Assembly: GCA_026120185.1 (NCBI GenBank)
Contig: JANUWF010000008.1
Location: 2,976,001-3,040,000 of the forward strand
Source of the DNA: Voacanga thouarsii
Lineage: Eukaryota; Streptophyta; Magnoliopsida; Gentianales; Apocynaceae
Direction of reading: 5' to 3'
DNA length: 64,000 bases
Shown here one piece after another: positions 36,322 to 45,898 of the stretch (within the stretch, counting starts at the first letter, position 1; every line of letters begins with the position of its first letter). The position numbers and the translations under genes are program-made. Below the pieces are notes generated by a model. That model ran no database searches and had not been told where the DNA came from. It was given only the letters and a program-made list of their open reading frames with translations.

Positions 36322-37588
36322 TCACTGGAGAGAGTATAGTAACCTTCGCACAAAACAAATCCTAAAATGGCACACAACCCTCAACCAAGTTCACAACACA
36401 CAAACCCCAAACTCCTTCAATGTATATCAACTCCAACACCCACTCAATCAATCACTGTCAACCACTTCAACACAACCTGAACAATGCATGTAAGAATCCA
36501 CTGTAAAGCATAACTTGTGCTAATATCTTCAAGGCATGCTAGTAAACGTGATCATGTGAATGAAGGAAATATCATGGTATGATGTGATCAACAATGCAGT
36601 TTCAATATATTCAAGTACCACCAATAACCATGAGGCTAGCCCGAGCTATATGAATTCTTGATTGTTTACAAGCATGAACAAGCAGTAAAAGCTCAATAAC
36701 TCCTAAGGTAATCCAATGAATGAAACTCAACGAAAAATTCACAATCATAGCATATATATATTAATTTTCAGCCAACACTGTTCATACAATTAGACAAAAT
36801 CAATTCCATCAATGCAACCATAGGACTTAAGTAAAAATCATACCTTTAGGCTTTTCTATGCATGGGCAAGCAAAAGATGCAAACTTTCTGCGACAAGCTA
36901 CCCCCTTTTCTTGTGGCTTGAATGTGCTATTGGTGTGAAAAATCGAAGCTTGTGATGTGTGTGATCCATAGGATCAACAAAGAAGAAGGTAAAAGATGTT
37001 ATGTAGCTGTTTAGAAGCTAAAAAAAATCAAAATTTGGGCACTTATGGGTGTGAAACCGACGCGGGTTGAGAGGATTTGCGAGGGAGAGGAAGGTTTGAA
37101 GAAAAAAAATGGCCAAAATGGCCCTTTAATTGGGGTCCTCCCGACAGGAGCCGGTGCCGGCTAAGTTCTGTCCGGGTCGCAAATTTTTTTTTTTTTTGAA
37201 TGTAAGAAAAATGATGAACATGCAGTAATGATGAATAATGAAATTTAATTCATGAAGACACGATAAAAAGAACAAAACAAAATGACCAAAATAAAAATTG
37301 TTTCAAATAGCAAAAAAAAAAAAAAAAAAATGACTTCACTGCTTTCCACGGCCTACACCTATAAAAGACAAGAAGAAAGTTAGACAACTGAAATTCATAT
37401 TTAAAATAAAATTAAAAGAAGAAAAAGTTAGTCAATTACACATTGTCAAAGTTAGTAGGTTAGATTATAAGGGTATACAAGATACACACGATACAAAAGA
37501 TAGTACATTTTTGCAAAAAGAATAATTGTACATAATTTACATATTTACATGGTTAAATAAACAAAATCTAGGCTTTCATGCTATTGTT
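36322..37588 (-). other. 5' leader of the nested gypsy element
   Basis: The AT-rich region between PBS and ORF contains A/T homopolymers (37186-37197, 37312-37330) and a GGAGCCGGTGCCGGC box near 37148-37161. No ORF. Confidence 0.6.
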
Positions 37589-37605
37589 CCCCGGCAACAG
37601 CGCAA
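37589..37605 (-). other. tRNA-Asp-type primer-binding site of the nested gypsy
   Basis: The - strand reads TTGCGCTGTTGCCGGGG, three mismatches from TGGCGCCGTTGCCGGGG, positioned 6 bp inside the LTR end at 37612. This fixes the element's orientation. Confidence 0.8.
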
Positions 37606-37611
37606 AAAACT

Positions 37612-39105
37612 TGATGCGTTTAAATTTGGGCATAAAAATCATACAAAAACTAAGCACATTCCCAATCAAGTTTAAATTAAAACGTTGGACCTAAATCACA
37701 CATATGAACAAACGTACTCATCATCACTGAGCATAGGGTTCAAACGAGTGTCGATCCTCAAGGAACAAGTAAACATTAATTACCCCTCTTTCATTGTTTA
37801 ACCGACTCAAAAAAGTGAAAATCAAATAAAAAGGAAACCTAAAAATAAAATAAAAATATATACATGTCAAGGATGGAGAAGTATGCAACTCAAACCATTG
37901 ATTAGACAACCATGATCTTCAAGAACTTAACCATTATCATAATCAATCATTCTCTCAGCACCATGAAGGATTAAGGTAAATTAGCATCACTTGGTCCATC
38001 TCACCTAATTCATCTAAAAGATGCATTAAACACAATCCTTAATTAAATTTCTGTGGTCTGGCAAATTTAAAACATGAAATTAATCAATGAATCATTGGTC
38101 TGGCAAACATCAATTAACCTTTAATTACTCAATCCTCAGCAATTAACCTCTTTGGTCTAGCAAGTTAACAGCCAATGAATGCGAAAATTAATCAATTGCA
38201 ACCATCATCAACCTCTTTGGTCTAGCAAGTTAACAATAGAAACAACCAACTAATCTCGGAATATGCCCAAGTAATTAAATACCAAGAAGAACAGTCAATT
38301 AATCAAAAGATCAAATAACTCCAAGAATCATGATTATCTAAAACAATGTCAAATTACAATAGAACAATTAAAACATCATTGTCAAGAAAAAGAAAACAAA
38401 GTAAAAGAAAGAACTCATAGATAAGCCTCCTCCTTCTTCCTTTGAAAACCTTCTTGTACAACCCTCCTTGAACTTGAAGAATTCCTCCTTAGAATGAGTG
38501 ATTTTCTATGATGATCAATGAATTCCCCTCCTTTTTCCTTGTGTTTTTCATTTATTTATAGGCTTAAAAAGTGCCTAAACTCGTAGGAACAAAGTTCTTG
38601 GCCGAGTAGAAGTTGGAAGATGCTAAAACTCCTCAGATTTCCAAAAACGCGTCAAAAGATCGCAGCACCGCATCAGGAACAGACCACAGCCGGCGCCGCC
38701 TTGGTCCTTTGGAGGCACCGCCTGTGTTCTGTTTTTCTACTCGTTTACCGATTTTTTTTTCGAATTTTGCGCATACGTTCCAGACTGCAGCCGGCGCCGC
38801 TTCCAGCCTTACAGCCGATGCCGATTAGGCTATGTTCTACTCTGCTTCTCCAATTTTTCCATCGCTTTGAAGTCTATGCATCCAGTGTACAGCCGGCGCC
38901 GGTTCCAGGCTTCCAGCCGGTGCCGCCTTTGCTCTGTTTCATGACGGTTTTGCTTCATTTTACCCAAAAACCTGAAATAATGACCAAAATACATTTTCAA
39001 CGGTAAAATCTCAAATATGAAAGAATATGACTAGTTATTGCACAAAATGTATTACAAAAGAGCCTCAAATAACTACGCAAAATATAACCAAATTAGCCCC
39101 TATCA
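37612..39105 (-). repeat. 5' LTR of the nested gypsy element
   Basis: 1494 bp, direct copy of 31675-33171. The TATA box is at 38560-38553 (-) and the CCGGCGCC cluster at about 38690-38930, with some boxes decayed (e.g. CCGATGCCG). Confidence 0.9.
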
Positions 39106-39472
39106 GCACAGTAAAAAGCAGGCTTGTGTATCCTTATCCACCACTGAGGCTGAATATATTGCAGTCAGGAGTTGTTGTGCTCAAATCTTATGGATGAAGA
39201 ATACGTTGCTAGATTTTAATCTTAATTTTATTTGTATACCTATATTATGTGACAATACAAGTGCTATCAACCTAACAAGAAATCCAGTGCAGCATTCGAA
39301 GACCAAGCACATTGAAGTTAAACATCACTTCATCCGGGATCATGTGCTCAAAGGCGATGTGTGTGTTGAATATATTTCAACGGAAGAACAAATTGCAGAT
39401 ATATTCACTAAACCTTTAGCTGAAGATAGATTCAACAATTTGAGAAGAGGTTTGGGAATTACAAGAATTTAA
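39106..39472 (+). pseudogene. Sirevirus RNase H, C-terminal part
   Basis: Resumes the RNase H domain interrupted at 31674: STTEAEYIAV, DNTSAINLT, KHIEVKHHFIRDH and EQIADIFTKPL are the standard copia RNase H and pol C-terminal motifs. The stop is at 39470-39472. The GCACA duplication overlaps the codons at the junction, so the frame is preserved on both sides of the insertion. Confidence 0.9.
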
Positions 39473-39909
39473 TAACTAACCATGTGGTATACGTCTTCTT
39501 TGTGCAGGATTTGTGAAGAAAAAGGTTTTGGAAACAATGTTCTACATCCAAAATACCTCGTCCTCTATTTTGGACACAGTATTAGAATCCAATTCCTATA
39601 TCCAAAATGCATTTCGGGAAAACACTCTTTTGGATGATAATTTTGGATCAAGTCTAGTTCCAAAATCTATCACTAATATTCTTCTTATTCTGAATTTTGA
39701 ATTTTAAAAAAAAAAATTGGTTTGCGCTTTTTTCCAAACCCCTCAGAAAAACTTATGTTTTCAAGGCACTTTATTCTCACATTTACCTAGACATTCAAAT
39801 CAATCTGGTTTTCTCTCTTTCGAAACCCTTGTAACTGTTCTTCTTCTAAAAATCATTTGTGCTCCTCTTCTTCAAAAACTAAAAGCCCAGAAAAAGCCTC
39901 AATCCATCA
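39473..39909 (+). other. Spacer between Sirevirus pol and the downstream ORF
   Basis: Non-coding, with repeated TCCAAAA/TTTTGGA heptamers (e.g. 39547, 39576, 39600, 39628, 39643). The short frames here encode only these repeats. Confidence 0.6.
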
Positions 39910-41391
39910 ATGGCTAAGACTAAATCTTCCATTCTAAAACCAAAGAAAGGGCAAAAATCATCTCCTGTGATGAAGAAAAAAGCTTCGGGTTCAACAAAGA
40001 CAAAAGTAAAAGAATCTTCTCCTCAACCGCAGTTCTCTGCTTCTCACTATGATTCGTCAGAATTTTCTTTAGAACAAGTGAGTTCTGCAAATCAAGTACC
40101 TCGTTTTCTTGATTCCAAATGTGAGACTGAATACAATGAATGGGTTTCAAGAAATCGGGCTGTTATTTTTGGTTATTGGGTTAACCATTCTGCCTTTCTG
40201 AACTTGTCTAACATTTTGGATATGTTTGATCATATTGGGTGGGGTAGCTTATTATCTGTTGATGAGAAAACGTATACCCCTCTAGTCTGGGAATTTTATA
40301 CAAATTTGAGAAAAGGGAAATTGGAAGAAACTGAAGGAGGCTTTATGATTCGGTGGTATGTGTCAAGAGTAAAGGGCATAGAAATAGAATTTGATCATAG
40401 ACTATTTAATAGAATTTGTGATGTTAGAGATGTTGAGTTTCAGTACTTTGAGCTACATAAGTTTCCTGAGGGAAAGGAAATTTTTTATTTGAAAAATTTT
40501 GAAAAACTATTCACTGGAGGGAAAAGTTTCAGAAATTCTGGAAATAGGAGTTCTATATGGCTGAATGGCATTGGTAGGATTTTGCATCACATGGTGTCAA
40601 CCATGATAGTCCCTAGCTCTGGCCATAAGACTTCTATTAGTATTCTGCAAATGGTGATCATGTTAGCTGAGGGAAGGCAAATAAATTTTGGGTTTCTGGC
40701 AACTAAGCTTATGTTGCAAGGCTCTTCCTTTTGGAAATCTATTGACAAAGGTTTTTGGATTTTTTAAAGTTGATTTAAGCTCTTTTCCTGTGATCCTAGC
40801 AAAATAAATGTTTACAGTTTTGATTCATTTGAAAAGATGGGATATGTTAGGGAGGATAATTCATGGAAATTACTAAGAGAATCTGCAGGAAAAGAGCGGG
40901 AGAACTTGATAAAGATTAAGGAGGAAGGGAAGTCAGGAACAAAGAGAAAAATTGATGAAGTCATTTAGGGAGAGTCGTCTGCTAAAGGAATTGTTCTAGA
41001 TTCTGGCTTGTATTCAAATATTCTGGGTGCAATCAGTTCATTTGCTGAAAAATTGGATCTTCTCAGTTCAGAAATTAAGAGCCTTGGAAATAGACTTTCT
41101 GTTATTGAGCAAACTGCTAAGTCATCTGAACATGAAAAGGCTGAATATTCTTCAGAGGACAAGTCTAAATTGCCGGAGGACAAAGAGGATCCTTCTTCTG
41201 AATCCTCTCTTGAACCATCTCCTGAACCCTCTCCCATAAAGGAACCAGAAATTCCTCCAACTTCTCCCAAGCCCAAACCTTCTGGAAAAAGACAGAAAGA
41301 TGTGGTTGTGAAAAGGAAATCAAATAGAATTGCTGGTCAATTTTCCAAGAAGGGTGCCGGATTAAAAGGTGAAACAATTAATATCTCCTAG
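39910..41391 (+). pseudogene. Sirevirus downstream (env-like position) ORF
   Basis: Starts at ATG 39910 with a lysine/serine-rich N-terminus and continues through FYTNLRKGK and YVSRVKGIEIEF to a hydrophobic segment near residues 225-260. This mid part resembles the plant-transposon-protein domain. Stops TAA 40765-40767, TGA 40771-40773 and TAG 40966-40968 break the frame, but coding continues in phase to 41391 with a possible coiled coil (GAISSFAEKLDLLSSEIKSL) and a long S/E/P/K-rich tail. Sireviruses often carry a third ORF in this position that has been called env-like. Nothing here shows a true envelope protein: no signal peptide or fusion features are evident. Confidence 0.7.
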
Positions 41392-41581
41392 ACAACATTA
41401 TTGGGCAGTAAAATTTGCTGATTACCTTCTGTACAAGTTGAAAAATTTACTTTTTCTGTCATTTACACTATGGTTAACATACTTTCTACTGGATACTAAG
41501 TTTTTTCCTATTTTATGCATATTATCCATCTATTTTTTTTCTTTTACTCTCCTTTTGCTATGCTTATTTTTGATTGATGAC

Positions 41582-42560
41582 AAAGGGGGAGAAAGAAAAT
41601 ATTAGGTTTGCATGACTGTTGTATGCATTCACAGGGGAGAAAGAAAATGTTATTGTCTGCATGCATTAACTAAGGAGAAAATGATAGGTCTGCATGACTG
41701 ACTATCTGTTTGTTGATTTGGGGAGAAAACGTTATGGGATCTGCATGATAATCTAATATCATATTCTACATGACTGATGTTGTATGTATAAACTGAATTT
41801 TGGGCATGACTTTCGTTCTATACATGAAATTAGACTGACGATGTATGACTGATTATTTGGATCTGCAAAAGAACTGCTATGATAATTTGAAACTGTTTGT
41901 GGGAAAGGAAAAGACTGTTGTAGAAACAGTTACTGAATTTCAAGAAGCTGCATGAACTGTTACAAACTGAACTGTTGAGAAAATCGCTGATATGATTTAA
42001 TTCACTGTTTACTAAAAATTCTTTGAAAATCCCCTCTATTTGTGACGTTCATTTTTATGATAATAGTATCCTTGAGACTAGATTCTGTGATAAGATTTTC
42101 GTGCATTGAGTCAGAGGGAGTTTTGGACTCAGAAATTTGAATCCAAAACAAATGTTCTTATAAGCAGTACTACAGAATTGAAAAATATTTTGTACATCCA
42201 AAATCCCTATCCAAAATGAATTTCTGAAAACACTCGTTCTTCCAAACCTATTTTTGATACACTTTTTGGATGAATAAATTGTAACTTCTGCTTTTCCCTC
42301 TTTTGTTTAAAAATATTCACATAAGCATATTTAGGGGGAGTATTTTATCATTTACTATCTCTATCAAATCATTCTGAATATTTAGAAATATGAAAGACTT
42401 TAGGATCATTGAGATATGTTTACAATATTTTTTTTTTATCATAAGATCTCTATGAGACCTATATAGTGAGATTGCATTTATTTACACCTTTTTCATTCAA
42501 CATGTTCTCTCTTTACATATCAAAAGTGTCATGTTTGTCATCACTCAAAAAGGGGGAGAT
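41582..42560 (+). other. Sirevirus multiple polypurine tracts before the 3' LTR
   Basis: Purine tracts of the GGGGAGA type recur at about 41582-41595, 41632-41646, 41718-41730 and 42332-42340. The final one, AAAAAGGGGGAGA (42547-42559), abuts TGTTAG of the 3' LTR. The last is the plus-strand primer; multiple upstream tracts are a reported Sirevirus hallmark. Confidence 0.75.
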
Positions 42561-43895
42561 TGTTAGCCCTAAAGGCTTTTTTTTATGTTTTGATTTATGA
42601 CAAACGTTGATAAGGACTAACTTGTTAATCTATTGTGATAGGGCATGTTTGACCTTTATTCTTCAAAAGTCTTCAGATATGATATGTTGGCAACTCCTTC
42701 TTTGCTGTAATCAAGAATAGAAGAGCGAATGAGAAGAATAAAGTATGTGGAGTTACATATAAAAAAAGTTCTTTATGAAGAATGATAGACTAGGAAATGT
42801 TATTGAGGTATATCTATTAATTCCTATGTCTTCTTATCTTTTGACTTATTTGACTTTACCTTGAAGCTTCAAAGGAGATGTTTTCAAAGTTTTTGAAATT
42901 CACAGAATTTTGGATGGAATAGTTTGAATCCAAAAGGTTCGTCCAAAATCCTATAAATTAGGTTGAAAAAGTTTTTGTCTAGTTAGTGCTATTTTGGACA
43001 TACCTTTTGGATACATCTTCATTCAAAACCCGAGTCCAAAACACAAATGAGTTTAAACAGAAAAATTTATAATCGTTTATTTATGATCATTGGCACTCCA
43101 CTTTTTGGCTCTATAAATAGAGCTTAAAGCAAGATTAGATGTAAGATTTTTGAAACACTCATCCTAGAAATATTATTGCTCAATATTTGTAAAAAATCTC
43201 CTTTTATCTAGCTTCAAAGTGAGTTCATTGTGTATCAAAGATAAATGAATTTGTGCATTGTATCCGAGTGAACATCTGCTCAAGTAAGTAAGCTTATCTT
43301 TTTTCTATTGATATTCAAATCTCTGTTGTAGTGCAAGGTTGTGGTGTAAAACCCATAGGGGTGAGCCTTGTGTTGATTTATGTTCAAGGTTGTGTGGTAA
43401 AACCTATTGGGGTGATCATGTGTCAAGGTTGTATGGTAAAACCCATTAGGGTGATCCTTGTTTTGTGTTTGTGTCAAGGTTGTGGAGTAAAACCCATTGA
43501 GGTGATCCTTGATGTGTTTACATGACTGAGAGGTTGTGGAAAACCTAGTGTGGTGATCCTCTCTTGTATGGTAAACTATTTCATTAAGTGAGGTTAATGA
43601 AATAGGGTTGAAAATCCTTAAGTATGGAGCTTAAGGAAGTGGACGTAGATCATAGTTGATTGAATCACTATACATCTCTTGTCTTATTTTATTTGGCGGT
43701 TCATGTACTTTTTTTTATGTTCTTTTACTGTCTAAATTTGGATATACATCTATGAGTGCTTGGATAACCTTTTATGCATCTATAAAGTCAGTCCAAGTAT
43801 CTTGGTGATCATCACTATTCAGCGTTTTAGACAAACTGAAAAAATTGTTTTTGCTTGTGAAAAACCTTATTCACCCCCCCCTCTAAGGTTTTTCA
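42561..43895 (+). repeat. Sirevirus 3' LTR
   Basis: 1335 bp, matching 25686-27027 in order: TGTTAGCC start, TATA box 43112-43119, minisatellite 43330-43560, end TTTTTCA. A C7 run near the end (about 43874-43881) differs in length from the 5' copy. Confidence 0.9.
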
Positions 43896-44174
43896 ATTGA
43901 GATTTTCTTGATTATTATGCATGTGAAACCCCAGCCAAAACCAACCTTAGAATAAGGGGGTTGGGATGTATATCATATTTTATTGTACGTTTAAATATAT
44001 TTTTATATGATTTTATGTGCATTGAATTTGTGTTTTATAGTCTAGAGGGCTTGATTATGATTATTGAGTGAGAAGGGTAAAATGGTAATTTTGGCCTGAG
44101 GTGAAAATATGGAGATAGCTTGGGAAATAAATAGGAAAAGAATTTTAGAGAGGAAATAAGAACAAGAGTTGTTG

Positions 44175-44228
44175 TGGTGTAGTGGTTAGAGCTTTGGAAT
44201 TAATTCTTGAGGTCTTGGGGTCGAATTC
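44175..44228 (+). other. tRNA-like pol III module in solo LTR copy 2
   Basis: Box A TGGTGTAGTGG (44175-44185) is a full consensus match. Box B GGGTCGAATTC (44218-44228) matches 9 of 11 positions. By eye it is closest to tRNA-Gln/Glu. Box A starts 253 bp from the LTR start at 43922. Confidence 0.65.
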
Positions 44229-45860
44229 CATCATAGAAGCTTTAGCTAGATTAAATTTTATTTTTGCTTAGTGGAGGAAATTTCGGTCTTATGAGCTTAG
44301 AGTAAGGTAGGGATGATGGTCCTAAGAGAGACATGATTGGAGTAATCTTATTCCACTCCTTTACTCTACTCGAAATTCTTAAAGGGAAATTCATTTTTCC
44401 TTGATCTTTGATTTTCCTCAATTCTCAACTCCTTAGTTTGATCAAGATGTTCTAGCCTTTTTCTTTCCAGAAAATTCAGTAAAGTGCTGAGGTCTTTTAG
44501 GACCAAAGTGTCTTGGTAAAAGACTTCTTATAGTCTGAAAATATGGAAGAGTTGTGGGAAATTCCAAGAGGAAAAATCCCTCTAGTGAGCTTGCTGAAAT
44601 TTCATTCTAGACTAGTTCATCTTCCTTCATGGAATGAGCTGAAATTTTCCAGCTTGTTGTACCTTCAAAATGTCGAGCTTCTTAGCTAACATTCCCTCCC
44701 AAATGCTGCCAGAAAAATGGCCTTAAGTTCAGCTTGAAACATGAATTATTTCTGCCATTTTCGGACTGCTCAAGGGCTGTACAAAACCAGTGAAAATTCT
44801 GGGCAAAATCGCAGCTTTGGAGGTTCAAAACCAAGCTGTTTTCTTCCAGATTTTGTGCAGCACCTTAGCCATGTTTTTCCTCCATGAAGTAGGCTGGAAA
44901 CTAGCCTTGAAAGCCCTAGAAATTCCCCTTCAAAGCCTCTGCAAATCGCCTGGAAAAGGGCAGCCAAAAACTGCCCAGAAAATTCTAGCCTTGCAAAAAT
45001 CTGTGCAGTGGTTTTTTTTCCAGCTTTGTTTCCTAATTCTCTCCTAGCCGAAACTCCATCCATTTTCTGCAAAAACTACCCTTAAACCTCCATTAATAGA
45101 ACTCCATTTTCCTCCCAAAGTTCTGCACGAAAATCCAGCCATGGATGCCTAAAAGATTTCCAAAAAAATTCTGCAATCATTCCTTGATTTGGATACCAAA
45201 ATTCCAGCTACCATGATTTAACAACTTTCTATAAAATATACCTCAAACAACTAGACCTTCTCTCCACCATTATACTCCATAATTTCGGCCACCCTAAGCC
45301 TCCTTCAACAAACTTTCATTCAACCAAAACATTGCCCAGAAATTCGTCCATGGCAGATCTCCAAAAGCTCTCCAATAATCAAAGATATTCTTGTGATGTC
45401 TAGTTTCCAAATTTGCTTCCCAAAAATATTCTTCAAGGATTTTAACAACTAGCCTTTCATTTTTCCTTCCAAACCATAAAAACCATCTTCCTAAACCCTA
45501 CAAACAGTTTGGCAGCCCTAATCTCTTCAGAATTTCGGCAGCCTCCATCCAAGAACTCTCTATTCTCTTCAACCCTCAAGAACACATAGTACACCAAGAA
45601 CACCTACTTCTTCCTTTCACCTAATACCTCTCCAAATCACTTCAAACTACCTCTAAAAATTCTAGATTTCATCTATTCATTGCTGTGAGTCCATCCGTAC
45701 CATTTTTAACATCAAACTCCAAAATCCAACTTGCACTTTTGGATAAAAAACCAGAAATTCTGTTAAGGTCAAGAACACCTTCAAGGTAAAATTATTCTAA
45801 CAACTTCATCTTCTCCAATCTTGATCTCTAGTGAGAGCCTATGTGAATAAACATGCTAAT

Positions 45861-45862
<2 letters not shown>

Positions 45863-45895
<33 letters not shown>
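45863..45895. repeat. (CT)n microsatellite in solo LTR copy 2
   Basis: About 16 CT units; it corresponds to the (GA)12 run of copy 1. Confidence 0.9.

Positions 45896-45898
<3 letters not shown>

Larger units (their letters stand above)
31675..39105 (-). mobile_element. Non-autonomous gypsy element nested in the Sirevirus
   Basis: LTRs of 1497 and 1494 bp (31675-33171 and 37612-39105), read on the - strand from TGATAGGGGCTAATTT to ...TTTAAACGCATCA. The target duplication GCACA (31670-31674, 39106-39110) is perfect. The PBS on the - strand (37605-37589) is tRNA-Asp type, near TGGCGCCGTTGCCGGGG, as in Athila/Tat elements. The polypurine tract AAGTGTGGGGGAATA adjoins the 3' LTR. The 4.4-kb interior has no gag, RT or integrase, only a plant-transposon-protein-like ORF. 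The two LTRs are very similar by eye, implying a recent insertion. Confidence 0.9.
25686..43895 (+). mobile_element. Sirevirus (SIRE-type) copia element, 18.2 kb with a nested insertion
   Basis: Direct LTRs (25686-27027 and 42561-43895) start TGTTAGCC and end TTTTTCA. A perfect 5-bp target duplication ATTGA flanks the element (25681-25685, 43896-43900). Order is LTR, PBS, gag with coiled-coil region and zinc knuckles, protease, integrase, RT, RNase H, an extra downstream ORF, several polypurine tracts, LTR. The DSGCSRHMTG protease, the extra ORF after pol and the GGGGGAG tract before the 3' LTR are Sirevirus traits. A 7.4-kb gypsy element splits RNase H; without it the element is about 10.8 kb, a normal Sirevirus length. 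All frames are broken. Confidence 0.9.

Noticed and set aside
39910..41391. True viral envelope gene in the Sirevirus
   Set aside because: No signal peptide, clear transmembrane pair or fusion motif; it looks closer to the plant-transposon-protein family.
43331..43525. Repeat protein with QGCGVKPI units
   Set aside because: Translation of the LTR minisatellite; not open in the 5' LTR copy.
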